Origin: Azoarcus sp. Aa7
Lineage (GTDB): Bacteria; Pseudomonadota; Gammaproteobacteria; Burkholderiales; Rhodocyclaceae
Assembly (NCBI RefSeq): GCF_014822185.1
Contig: NZ_QVLR01000079.1
Location: 37,401-101,400, forward strand
Direction: 5' to 3'
DNA length: 64,000 bases
Shown here piece after piece: positions 8,929 through 16,663 of the stretch. The translations under genes were made by a program, and so were the position numbers. The notes beneath the pieces were generated by a model that was not told the origin of the DNA, ran no database searches, and saw only the letters and a list, made by a program, of their open reading frames with translations. Each line of letters begins with the position of its first letter. The first letter of the stretch is position 1.

Positions 8929-9578
8929 CCCTCGTTTGCCGGAGAGCCCGGCGCCCCAGGGCCGGGTCGCGCTGCGCGGTCGTGCTGGCGGCGACGCTGC
9001 TTCTTTCGGCGTGTTCCGTACTTCCTAAGGCGGAGCCGGTCGACACCTACCTCCTTCCCGGAGCGCCCGAGTGCACGCCGACCGCCGGCGCGCCACTTGC
9101 CGTGTCGTTGCGGGTGGCCAAACCTGCCAGCGGCGTCCATCTCGCCGGCCAGCGCATCGTGGTCATGCCGCAAAACAACCAGGTGAGCGTGTATCAGGGC
9201 GCGAGTTGGAGCGAGCCCGCGCCGGTGCTGGTGCGCGACCGCCTGATCGACGCCCTGCGGGCCGACGGCCGGATCGCGGCGCTGAGCAGCGACGAAGCCC
9301 GGCTGCAGGCGGACTACGAAATCGTCAGCGACCTGCGCGCCTTCCAGAGCGAATACCGCGGAGGCGTCCCGGAGGCTGTCGTGCGGCTCGATGCGCGCCT
9401 GGTCGAGCGTGAAGGGCGGCGCATCCTCGCCAGCCGGACCTTCGAGGCCGGAGCGCGTGCATCGGCTGCCCATGTTCCGGCCGTGGTGAATGCCTTCGGT
9501 GAGGCGTCGACGCGTCTCGCCTCCGAGCTTGCTGCGTGGGCAGTGGGGGAAATTCAGCGGGTCCCGCCGCGCCACTGA
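8925..9578 (+). CDS. ABC-type transport auxiliary lipoprotein (PqiC/DUF330-like)
   Basis: A 217-residue protein with a basic N-terminus, hydrophobic stretch and lipobox LLLSAC, so it is a predicted outer-membrane lipoprotein. The remaining sequence (DTYLLPGAP, then RIVVMPQNNQVSVYQGASW) matches the ABC_trans_aux domain found in PqiC. It would be the outer-membrane partner of the MCE transporter, replacing the MlaA/MlaC arrangement, since no mlaC is seen in the operon. Its ATG overlaps the MCE gene stop by four bases. Confidence 0.85.
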   Translation: MTLVCRRARRPRAGSRCAVVLAATLLLSACSVLPKAEPVDTYLLPGAPECTPTAGAPLAVSLRVAKPASGVHLAGQRIVVMPQNNQVSVYQGASWSEPAPVLVRDRLIDALRADGRIAALSSDEARLQADYEIVSDLRAFQSEYRGGVPEAVVRLDARLVEREGRRILASRTFEAGARASAAHVPAVVNAFGEASTRLASELAAWAVGEIQRVPPRH

Positions 9579-9613
9579 TGCCGCCCGCGGGTGGGGCATC
9601 AGTGCGGGGCGGC

Positions 9614-9633
9614 AGGGCGGAGCCCTATTTTTT
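9614..9633 (+). terminator. Rho-independent terminator of the MCE operon
   Basis: A short AGGGC-GGA-GCCCT hairpin is followed by ATTTTTT. A larger stem (9573-9582 with 9595-9604, ten pairs) directly precedes it and overlaps the stop codon of the lipoprotein gene. The T-tract overlaps the end of the convergent marR gene. Confidence 0.6.
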
Positions 9634-10080
9634 GCGGTGCGACTCCTGCCACTTGTCGAGCGAAACCAGCACCCTGTCCAGCAGCGTGTGAAGGTGGTCC
9701 CAGTCCTCGCTGCTGAGATCCGCGAACATCTCGCGTTCGAGCCCCCGTCCGATCTCTTCGCCCTCGCGCCAGACGCGCATGCCGACTTCGGTCAGCGCGA
9801 GGTGTTGCTGGCGGTTGTCGTTCACGTTGGGGCTGCGCGTGATGAGGCCGCGGTCCTCGAGAAAGGCGATGTTCTTCGAGAGCAGCGTCTTGTCGAGGAC
9901 CAGCATGTTGCCGAGATCCTTCGCCGTGATGCCGGGGTGGTCGTGTACGAGACGCAGCACACGCAACTCGCGGACACCGAGGCCGAAGGCCTTCTTGTAG
10001 TACGCGTTGCCCGCCTTGATCGAGATGGTCTTGATCAGGTCGAGCTTGTAAGTGAGGTAGGGCGCGTTGGTGTCGTTCAT
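9625..10080 (-). CDS. MarR family transcriptional regulator
   Basis: A 151-residue winged-helix regulator. The DNA-binding region is visible at GLGVRELRVLRLVHDHPGI, then DLGNMLVLDKTLLSKNIAFLEDRGLITR, and the wing NVNDNRQQHLALTE. The start MNDTNAPYLTYK is preferred; an ATG at 10101 adds seven residues. It is the last gene of an MFS - M20 - MarR run on the minus strand and probably controls that run. Ligand unknown; members often sense aromatic or amide compounds. Confidence 0.88.
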   Translation of the reverse strand: MNDTNAPYLTYKLDLIKTISIKAGNAYYKKAFGLGVRELRVLRLVHDHPGITAKDLGNMLVLDKTLLSKNIAFLEDRGLITRSPNVNDNRQQHLALTEVGMRVWREGEEIGRGLEREMFADLSSEDWDHLHTLLDRVLVSLDKWQESHRKK

Positions 10081-10133
10081 CACAATGCGTTGCCGGCACA
10101 ATGTCGCCCGGAAAGCTCCGTTGGCGTGAAAAA

Positions 10134-10161
10134 GGACAACCCCATTATGACGGAGTTGTCC
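10134..10161. repeat. Inverted repeat GGACAAC-N14-GTTGTCC upstream of marR
   Basis: Perfect 7-bp arms separated by 14 bp lie between the end of the amidohydrolase gene and the start of marR. It could be a regulator site or a weak hairpin attenuating readthrough into marR. The half-sites contain GTTG, echoing the dyads upstream of the MFS gene, but the spacing differs. Confidence 0.4.
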
Positions 10162-10195
10162 CGGCCGGAACAGCGCAAGCTGATATTTGCCGACC

Positions 10196-11353
10196 TCAGC
10201 TCAGGAAAGATTCCGCAAGTGCGACCCAATATGCCGCGCCGACCGGCAGGTTGCGGTCGTCGAAGTCGTATTGCGGATGGTGCACCATCGGCGTGTCGCC
10301 GTTGCCGATGAAGCAGTAGGTGCCGGGCTTGCGTTGCGCGAAGAAGGCAAAATCCTCGCTGCCCATGAAGCGGGGGCCATCGGTGACGACCTTGTCGGCG
10401 CCGAGCAGGTCCTTCGCCACCGTGGCCGCGAACGCGGTCTGCGTGGCATCGTTCACCAGCACGGCGCCCGGCGTGCCTTCGCGGATCGCCCAGGCGACCC
10501 CGTAGCAATCGGCCTGCGCAGCGGTGATCGAGCGCACCTTGCCGAGCACGAGTTCGCGCGTTTCCGGTCGGCTCGAGCGGATGCTCAGGCGCAGCAGTGC
10601 AGATTGCGGAATGACGTTGCCGGCGTCGCCGGCGAGGAAGGCGCCGACCGACACCACCGCGGAATCGAGCGGTGCGACGTTGCGGGAAGTGATCGTCTGC
10701 AGGGCCATCACCAGTGAAGCGCCGGCGACGACCGGATCGACGCTGCGTTCGGGCATCGATCCGTGACTGCCCTTGCCGGTCAGTTCGATCTCCCAGTTGT
10801 CGACCGCCGCCATCGCCGGCCCGCTCGTGAAGTAGATCTTGCCCAGCTCGAGTCCGGGCATGTTGTGCATGCCGAACACCGCGTCCATCGGGAAGCGCTC
10901 GAACAGACCGTCGTTGATCATCGCGAGGGCGCCGCCCATGACTTCCTCGGCCGGCTGGAAAATCAGGCGCACGGTGCCGTTGAAGTTGCGGGTGCGCGCG
11001 AGGTGCTGCGCCGCGCCGAGCAGCATTGCACTGTGGCCGTCATGGCCGCAGGTGTGCGAGCGGCACTCGACAGTGCTGCGGTGGTCGCCGGCCGCCTGCT
11101 CGGTCACCGGCAGGGCGTCGATATCGGCACGCAGCCCGATCGCCTTCGTGCTGTCGCCTGCGGTCAGCGAGGCGACGACGCCGGTCTTGCCGATTCCGGA
11201 GGCGACTTTGTAACCCCAGGAGCGGAGCAGGCCCGTGATGTATTCGGCGGTGTGGCGTTCCTCGAATGCCAGTTCGGGATGGCGGTGCATGTGGTGGCGC
11301 CAGCCGGTGATCTGTTGCTGGTCGTTCGAGAGGTCTTGCAGCAGCGTGTTCAT
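10196..11353 (-). CDS. M20 family amidohydrolase (hippurate hydrolase-like)
   Basis: A 385-residue zinc amidohydrolase of the M20D group, which cleaves N-acyl amino acids such as hippurate or acetyl amino acids. Motifs visible: WRHHMHRHPELAFEE at the N-terminus, RADIDALPV, the metal-binding CGHDGHSAMLLGAA, and QPAEEVMGGA with the catalytic Glu. Near the C-terminus MGSEDFAFF supplies the last ligand region. The start has an AGAGGTGAAG ribosome-binding site. It sits 131 bp after an MFS transporter gene and before a marR gene on the same strand, so transporter, hydrolase and regulator probably form one catabolic or detoxification unit. Substrate is not readable from sequence. Confidence 0.88.
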   Translation of the reverse strand: MNTLLQDLSNDQQQITGWRHHMHRHPELAFEERHTAEYITGLLRSWGYKVASGIGKTGVVASLTAGDSTKAIGLRADIDALPVTEQAAGDHRSTVECRSHTCGHDGHSAMLLGAAQHLARTRNFNGTVRLIFQPAEEVMGGALAMINDGLFERFPMDAVFGMHNMPGLELGKIYFTSGPAMAAVDNWEIELTGKGSHGSMPERSVDPVVAGASLVMALQTITSRNVAPLDSAVVSVGAFLAGDAGNVIPQSALLRLSIRSSRPETRELVLGKVRSITAAQADCYGVAWAIREGTPGAVLVNDATQTAFAATVAKDLLGADKVVTDGPRFMGSEDFAFFAQRKPGTYCFIGNGDTPMVHHPQYDFDDRNLPVGAAYWVALAESFLS

Positions 11354-11484
11354 GTCTTCACCTCTGTAGGAGGAAGGGGGTGGCGTTCCAGCTTCCGGAT
11401 CGTGAGGTCGTGTCAGGCGGGGACCGGGGAGGGGTCGGGGGAGAGTCCCCGCCTGCACGAAACCGGTGCGGTGCTCGGTTCTTC

Positions 11485-12909
11485 TCAGTTTTTCTTCGCG
11501 GCCGGTACGCAGACCAATACCGAGACGATCGCGATCACGCAGGCGATGACCCCGGTCAGGATTCCGCCGAATGCAGCGCTTGCGAGTCCGGCGGGGTTGC
11601 CCGAGATCATCGTGCCGTACACCACCGTCGCGATCGCCAGGCCGAAGCTGCCGCCAAGCGAGCTCGCCATCTTGTAGATGCCCGAGGCCGAGCCGGCCTT
11701 TTCCGGGGGCGCTTCGCCGACCGCGATGTTGGTCGACGGCGTGGCGGAGACGCCGAATCCGAGACCCATCAGCGCAAGGCCGACCGCCACCAGCATGAGA
11801 TACACGGTGCCGTCGATGAAGGTCAGGGCCTGCATGGCGATGCCGACCGCTGCCAGCGTGCAACCGACGAGCATCGGGCTGCGTGCGCCGAACTTGCGGC
11901 CGATCTTCTCGCCGACGCGGATCATCACCAGCGTTGCGGCGGTGTAGCCGAGCGTGAGCATGCCCGCGTCGAAAGGGGAGAGACCACGACCCTGCTGCAG
12001 GTAGGTCATCAGGATCATCAGGCTGCCGAGCGTCGAGTTCAGCATGAAGTTCGAGATCACGGCACCGTTGTAGGAGCGACGCTTGAGCAGCGACAGGTCC
12101 ACCAGCGGCGACTTGCGGCGCTTTTCGTAGAGAGCGAAGGCGAGCAGCACGACGAAGGAGATGACGAAGCCGCTGACGATCAGAATGTCGGTCCAGCCCA
12201 GCGAACGGCCTTTGGTGATGCTCAGGTTCAGCGTCAGCAGGCCCACGATGAACAGAACGAGACCGATGAAGTCGAAGCGCTGGTCGCGCGGCCCGTGTTC
12301 GTTCCTGCTTTCCGGCGTTCCAGACATCGCATACAGCGCGATCAGCGCAACCGGGATGACGAGCCAGAAGGCCCAGCGCCAGCCGAGATACGACGCGACC
12401 GCGCCGCCGAAGAGGTTGCACAGGCCGCCGCCGCCCCACGACGAGATCGACCAGAAGCTCAGCGCGCGAAGACGCTCCGGGCCGGTGTAATAGGCGTTCA
12501 CCAGCGCGAGCGTGGAGGGCATGATCATCGCGGCGGCGATACCCTGCAGGGCGCGGCCGATCGTCAGGATCGTGGTGTTTTCGGCAATGCCGCACACCGC
12601 AGCGCCAATCATCGCGACCACGAGGCCGGCGCGGGCGACCTTAACGCGTCCGATCTTGTCGGCGATACTGCCTGCCGGAACGATGAACACGCCGGACATC
12701 AGTGCAGTGATGCTGATGGGCAGGCCGAGTTCGTCGGCGCTGATCCCGAATGCGGTACTGATCGTCGGCACCAGGGCCGTGATTGCGAGTGCAAAGAGCC
12801 AATAAGTCGATACGCCGAGACACATGCCGAAAATCAGGCGATTGGTACCCCGGTAACCGGATGCCGCGGCATCCGCCGGAATCCGGGTTGTGGCTAGTGC
12901 AGTGGACAT
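11485..12909 (-). CDS. MFS transporter, DHA2/EmrB-QacA-like (14 TM)
   Basis: A 474-residue, very hydrophobic protein with about 14 membrane segments. Motif A-like SIADKIGRVKVARAG lies in the second-third segment loop, and GRALQGIAAAMIMPSTLALV matches motif C/B regions of drug:H+ antiporters. The ATG at 12909 is the last sensible start; the frame extends further upstream through the operator region. It probably exports or imports the substrate or product of the amidohydrolase downstream. Two GTTGC-N5-GCAAC dyads lie 95-146 bp upstream. Confidence 0.88.
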   Translation of the reverse strand: MSTALATTRIPADAAASGYRGTNRLIFGMCLGVSTYWLFALAITALVPTISTAFGISADELGLPISITALMSGVFIVPAGSIADKIGRVKVARAGLVVAMIGAAVCGIAENTTILTIGRALQGIAAAMIMPSTLALVNAYYTGPERLRALSFWSISSWGGGGLCNLFGGAVASYLGWRWAFWLVIPVALIALYAMSGTPESRNEHGPRDQRFDFIGLVLFIVGLLTLNLSITKGRSLGWTDILIVSGFVISFVVLLAFALYEKRRKSPLVDLSLLKRRSYNGAVISNFMLNSTLGSLMILMTYLQQGRGLSPFDAGMLTLGYTAATLVMIRVGEKIGRKFGARSPMLVGCTLAAVGIAMQALTFIDGTVYLMLVAVGLALMGLGFGVSATPSTNIAVGEAPPEKAGSASGIYKMASSLGGSFGLAIATVVYGTMISGNPAGLASAAFGGILTGVIACVIAIVSVLVCVPAAKKN

Positions 12910-13003
12910 GATGCTCACCTTTAGTTTTGCGGACTCGATTCGCCGCCGATGCTTCCGCCGCGTAACGCGGAGGCGCGGTCGGTGTTCTGGTGCCGAAGTA
13001 GTA

Positions 13004-13018
13004 GTTGCGTATTGCAAC
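13004..13018. promoter_or_regulatory. Operator-like dyad GTTGC-N5-GCAAC, copy 1
   Basis: Perfect 5-bp arms with spacer GTATT lie just downstream of the likely -10 of the MFS promoter on the minus strand. The architecture equals copy 2, centred 37 bp away. Short dyads of this size are typical of MarR-family sites, and the operon encodes a MarR protein. Confidence 0.55.
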
Positions 13019-13039
13019 CAGTGCAAAATTAAACAAGAT

Positions 13040-13056
13040 AGTTGCACGTGGCAACT
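13040..13056. promoter_or_regulatory. Operator-like dyad AGTTGC-N5-GCAACT, copy 2
   Basis: Perfect 6-bp arms with spacer ACGTG. It overlaps the likely -35 (TTGCCA on the minus strand) of the MFS operon, a position suited to repression. It shares the GTTGC-N5-GCAAC core with copy 1. Confidence 0.6.
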
Positions 13057-13146
13057 ATAAATGAGCAGATGTTGACGAATGTCAAAAGGCCGTAGGGGAG
13101 GTGCCGGGCGCCGCGGATGGGCGGCCCGGAGGTGCGGTCGCGCGCC

Positions 13147-13179
13147 GTGCCACCCCTCGCCTCAGGCGGGGCGTGGCAC
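13147..13179. repeat. Large imperfect palindrome / hairpin (REP-like)
   Basis: Fifteen-base arms (GTGCCACCCCTCGCC and GGCGGGGCGTGGCAC) around the triloop TCA, with one mismatch and one G-T wobble. It lies about 140 bp beyond the recJ stop. No T-tract follows on either strand, so it is not a standard intrinsic terminator; a REP-type element or processing hairpin is possible. I saw no second copy in the window. Confidence 0.5.
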
Positions 13180-13320
13180 GGGAGTCGTTCGATTTGTGCG
13201 TGCGACGGTGTCGCGGAGGCGAGCTCGGCTTTGCGCGGGAAGTGCCGCCGCCACGACGAGTGAACGCGCGGGCGGGGCAGGTGCCGGTCGGCAGGGGGGG
13301 GGCGCTGTGGCGGACGCGGC

Positions 13321-15012
13321 TCAGGCCGCTTCGAAGTGCTCCAGCATCAGCTGCAGGCTGGCGACGCCGTTGTATTCGTTCGGCGCAAGGCGGAATGCCG
13401 CGCGGATCTGCTGCGGCGCACCCTCGGCAAAGTTGAAGCGGATGCCGTCGAAGCGCACATTGTTCTTCGATAGCTGCAGCTTGAGGTGCTTGTCCTTGAG
13501 CAGGCGCTGGTTGTCGACGCGGAACACGTCGTCGAACAGCGGTGCCGGAAAGCCCTGGCCCCATATGTCCTGTTCGATCAGCCTAGCGGCCTCCAGACTC
13601 ATGTAGGCGGTCTCGAGCGGTCCGTCGGTGTCCAGCGTGCGGGTCAGGTCCGCCGGTTCCACGAGGGACCTGACAGTTTCCTCGAACACGCGCTGGAAGC
13701 GGTCGTAGTCGGTCTCGCGGATCGTCAGGCCCGCCGCCATCGAATGCCCGCCGAAGCGCAGGATCAGATCGGGGTATTGCTTGCTCACCAGATCGAGGGC
13801 GTCGCGCAGATGCAGGTTCTGGATCGAGCGGCCGGAGCCCTTCAGCTGCCCCTCGTCGCCGCGGGCGAAGGCGATCACCGGGCGGTGCAGCCTTTCCTTG
13901 ATCCGGCCGGCGACGATCCCGATCACGCCCTGGTGCCAGTCCGGCTCGAACAGGCTGACGGTGGCGCAATTGCCGGGATCGAAATCCGCCAGGCGCGCGA
14001 GCGCTCCTTCCTGCATATCCTGCTCGATGCTGCGCCGTTCGCGGTTCAGCCGGTCGAGTTCCTGCGCGATGTTGAGCGCCCGGCCCATGTCGTCGGTGAT
14101 CAGGCACTCGATGCCGAGGCTCATGTCCGACAGGCGCCCGGCGGCGTTCAGGCGCGGGCCGAGCCCGAACCCCATGTCGAAGGTGCTCGCGCGCAATGCG
14201 TCGCGGCCGGCGACGGAGAACAGCGCGCGGATGCCGGGCTGCATGCGGTCGGCGCGCATCCGCGCGAGGCCTTGCGAGACGAGGATGCGGTTGTTGTGGT
14301 CGAGCTTCACGACGTCCGCGACCGTGCCGAGGGCCACGAGGTCCAGCAGTTCGCCGAGGTTCGGCTCCTGGCGCCCGGCAAACGCGCCGCGCTCGCGCAG
14401 TTCGGCGCGCAGCGCAAGCATGGTGTAGAACATCACGCCGACGCCGGCAAGCGACTTGCTCGGGAAGTCGCAGCCGGGCTGGTTCGGGTTCACGATCACG
14501 TCGGCATCGGGCAGCGTATCGCCCGGCAGGTGGTGATCGGTGATCACCGTCGCCATGCCGTAGCTGCGCGCCGCGGCAACGCCCTCCACGCTGGCGATGC
14601 CGTTGTCGACGGTGATCAGGACGTCGGGCTCCATGCGCGCGGCCAGCTCGACGATGGCGGGCGTCAACCCGTAGCCGTACTCGAAGCGGTTCGGCACCAG
14701 GTAGCCGACGTCCGCGCCGAAGGCCCGCAGGGCGCGCACGCCTACCGCGCACGCCGTTGCGCCGTCGCAGTCGTAGTCGGCGACGATCACCATGCGCGCG
14801 CCGGCTTCGATCGCATCGGCCAGCAGCGCGGCGGCTTCGTGCGCGCCCTTCAGCGCGGCGGGCGGAATCAGGGCCTTGAGCGAGTAGTCGAGTTCTTCGC
14901 GACGGGAGATGCCGCGCGCGGCATAGATGCGGGCGAGCAGCGGATGGGTGCCGGCGTCGATCAGGCGCTGCATGGAGCGGGGTGGAATCGCCCGCGGCTG
15001 GATTCGGGTCAT
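13321..15012 (-). CDS. recJ: Single-stranded-DNA-specific 5'-3' exonuclease RecJ
   Basis: A 563-residue DHH-family nuclease acting in RecF-pathway recombination, base-excision and mismatch repair. DHH motifs are clear: VIVADYDCDGATA near residue 70, VLITVDNGIAS, and TVITDHHLPGDTLPDADVIVNP near 130. The DHHA1 part has GFGLGPRLNAAGR and the late GRSIQ, RFGGHSMAAGL motifs. The length matches E. coli RecJ (577). The start MTRIQPRAIP overlaps the upstream stop by ATGA; a longer frame to 15105 lies inside the neighbour. Confidence 0.95.
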   Translation of the reverse strand: MTRIQPRAIPPRSMQRLIDAGTHPLLARIYAARGISRREELDYSLKALIPPAALKGAHEAAALLADAIEAGARMVIVADYDCDGATACAVGVRALRAFGADVGYLVPNRFEYGYGLTPAIVELAARMEPDVLITVDNGIASVEGVAAARSYGMATVITDHHLPGDTLPDADVIVNPNQPGCDFPSKSLAGVGVMFYTMLALRAELRERGAFAGRQEPNLGELLDLVALGTVADVVKLDHNNRILVSQGLARMRADRMQPGIRALFSVAGRDALRASTFDMGFGLGPRLNAAGRLSDMSLGIECLITDDMGRALNIAQELDRLNRERRSIEQDMQEGALARLADFDPGNCATVSLFEPDWHQGVIGIVAGRIKERLHRPVIAFARGDEGQLKGSGRSIQNLHLRDALDLVSKQYPDLILRFGGHSMAAGLTIRETDYDRFQRVFEETVRSLVEPADLTRTLDTDGPLETAYMSLEAARLIEQDIWGQGFPAPLFDDVFRVDNQRLLKDKHLKLQLSKNNVRFDGIRFNFAEGAPQQIRAAFRLAPNEYNGVASLQLMLEHFEAA

Positions 15013-16073
15013 CGTGTGCCTGAGTGGTGTGGGGGGCTGGCGTCGGCAGGCGCGATCGACTTCAGCAGCGTGTCCAGCGGCAGGGGTTTGCGCCAGAACT
15101 TCCATGTATCGGCGGCGCGCACCTCGAGGTCGAGCGTCCCGCGGTCGCCCGGCGCCGTGATCTTCAGCACCCGCAGGCGCTTGCAGCGCAGGGCCGCCGC
15201 GAGTGGCGCGAACCAGGTGTGTTCGAGCCTCGCGAGCCGGGTTCTCCAGTTGTCGATGTCGAGATGGAGCGCAGGCAACAGCAGATCCTCGAGCACGACC
15301 AGCGAGTCACCGTCCAGGGCCTTGGCGCAATCGGGCGCGGCGACAGTGCGGCCCGCGGCGAGCGCGAAGCCGCGCATCAGCGGATCGTCCGCCTGGATGG
15401 CGCGCGCGGCCGACTGCGCCGCGGGGCGCGGCATGCCGGCCCCCCATAACCAGAGGCTGTTCGCCGGCCGGTGACCGGCGGCCTCGCGCGCCTGATTGAC
15501 CGGATGGTTGTGCAGCATGACCTGCAGCTCGTTGATCGTGCGCTGCCACAGGCGGGCGTCCTCGCCTTCCGGAAGGAAATCGCGCACCGGGCGGCCGACC
15601 ACGTCGTGCAGGGGAAAGAAGCGTGCGCGGGCCGGAGCCGCGAGGCGCAGGTACCAGCGGTTCGGCGTGGCGGCCTCGAAGGTTCCGAGGTCGCCGAAGG
15701 TGTCGTTCAGGGCCGCGACGAGCGCCGCGACCTCCTCCGGCCGGAACTCGTCCGCCGGAAATTCGCTGAGCAACAGGTGCTCGCGCGCGAACGAGAGGCT
15801 GACCGGGTCCGCGCACAGCCAGTCCGCGCCGGCGGCAGGGACGGGCAGGGCGGGTTCGCCGAGCCTGCGCAAGGCGGCGAGCGGAAGCGCTCCCGCCTCG
15901 TCGGGGTAGCCCATCAGTCGCGCGAGCTGCGCGTCGAGCGGTTCGAAGGGCGCGAAGCTGCGTCTTCCCTGGCCGAGCAGCCACGCGAGCGAAGTCAGTT
16001 CGAGGCGCGAGGCGGGGCCGAGGGCGGAGACCGCCGGCCAGATCAGGCCGGGGACGACAAGATGAATCTGCAT
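15009..16073 (-). CDS. RpfE-like / phosphoglycerate-mutase-like protein of unknown function
   Basis: A 354-residue soluble protein. The segment NELQVMLHNHPVNQAREAAG followed by NSLWLWGAG is the recognisable signature of proteins annotated as 'regulatory protein RpfE type' or cofactor-independent phosphoglycerate mutase-like, often found beside recJ in beta- and gammaproteobacteria. Biochemical function is not established, and I see no metal-binding DxS motif of true mutases. It overlaps recJ by ATGA and is therefore its operon partner. Confidence 0.7.
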   Translation of the reverse strand: MQIHLVVPGLIWPAVSALGPASRLELTSLAWLLGQGRRSFAPFEPLDAQLARLMGYPDEAGALPLAALRRLGEPALPVPAAGADWLCADPVSLSFAREHLLLSEFPADEFRPEEVAALVAALNDTFGDLGTFEAATPNRWYLRLAAPARARFFPLHDVVGRPVRDFLPEGEDARLWQRTINELQVMLHNHPVNQAREAAGHRPANSLWLWGAGMPRPAAQSAARAIQADDPLMRGFALAAGRTVAAPDCAKALDGDSLVVLEDLLLPALHLDIDNWRTRLARLEHTWFAPLAAALRCKRLRVLKITAPGDRGTLDLEVRAADTWKFWRKPLPLDTLLKSIAPADASPPHHSGTR

Positions 16074-16171
16074 GGGGCGCCGGGTGAAATTCCGCGGCGG
16101 AGTCTAGCATACCGGCCCGCCCGGCCCGAGCGCGGAACGCCGGGCGCGGGCGGATTTCGCCATTGTGGCCC

Positions 16172-16435
16172 TTATGCCTTCTTCGCCCAGGCGATGCAGT
16201 AGCCGTTCGGCGAGATCTCGGTGTCGTTGGGGAAGACCTTACAGCCGCCCGGGGCGGTCGGCGACGCACCCGGAACGAACAGGTTGCAGTCCGCGCATTT
16301 CTTGTCGCCTTCGGGTGTGTCCTTGTATTTCATCGAGGTGCGGATGCCGTCGTTTTTCGCAGCCAAGGCGACGATCGGGATCATTGCGAGGGTCATGCCA
16401 CCCATCTTCAGCATGTTGCGGCGAGACTGATTCAT
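16172..16435 (-). CDS. High-potential iron-sulfur protein (HiPIP)
   Basis: An 87-residue periplasmic electron carrier. The N-terminus MNQSRRNMLKMGGMTLAMIP is a twin-arginine-type signal. Four cluster cysteines fit the HiPIP spacing: C47, C50, C65 and C80, in KCADCNLF, GGCKVFP and GYCIAWAK. HiPIPs carry one [4Fe-4S] cluster and pass electrons from cytochrome bc1 to oxidases or photosynthetic centres. It is transcribed alone from a clear sigma70-type promoter. Confidence 0.92.
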   Translation of the reverse strand: MNQSRRNMLKMGGMTLAMIPIVALAAKNDGIRTSMKYKDTPEGDKKCADCNLFVPGASPTAPGGCKVFPNDTEISPNGYCIAWAKKA

Positions 16436-16474
16436 CGGACTCTCCTGTTTTCTGGCCCACGTCGGGCGACAGCT

Positions 16475-16503
16475 ATTATCCGTATGGAATTCTAATATTC
16501 CAA
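16475..16503 (-). promoter_or_regulatory. Promoter of the HiPIP gene with internal dyad
   Basis: On the minus strand TTGGAA (-35, 16498-16503), a 17-bp spacer and GATAAT (-10, 16475-16480) form a good sigma70 promoter, placing the start site about 30 bp before the ATG. A perfect TGGAAT-N6-ATTCCA dyad (16485-16502) overlaps the -35 and spacer, a position suited to repression. Confidence 0.6.
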
Positions 16504-16578
16504 TAGAATTTTATGGAGGGCCCGGCGGCTGCGTGCGGTGCTTCGCTATTGCCCGGGTGAGCGGCCCCGAAAATGATC

Positions 16579-16619
16579 CGGGCGCCCCGGAACCATCACT
16601 GATGGCCTCGGGGCGCCCG
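16579..16619 (-). terminator. Hairpin downstream of uspA
   Basis: Perfect 11-bp outer stem (CGGGCGCCCCG with CGGGGCGCCCG) enclosing a smaller CCATC-ACT-GATGG stem. On the minus strand it is followed after a few bases by TTTT, so it may terminate uspA. The T-run is short and offset. Confidence 0.5.
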
Positions 16620-16663
16620 TCCATGGGTGGAATCGCGGATGCCCTGGTGGCATCCGGTCCGGC

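Larger units (their letters stand above)
12910..13320. other. Intergenic region between recJ end and MFS start: promoter, operators, large hairpin
   Basis: This 411-bp stretch has no convincing gene. It holds a minus-strand promoter candidate (TTGCCA at 13049-13054, 17-bp spacer, TAATTT at 13026-13031) for the MFS operon, two operator-like dyads, a 15-bp-stem hairpin at 13147-13179 and a run of nine G at 13294-13302 near the recJ end. Short reading frames here are GC-driven and lack family features. Confidence 0.6.

Noticed and set aside
13486..15474. A 662-codon plus-strand frame opposite recJ
   Set aside because: Antisense to recJ, no recognisable domain.
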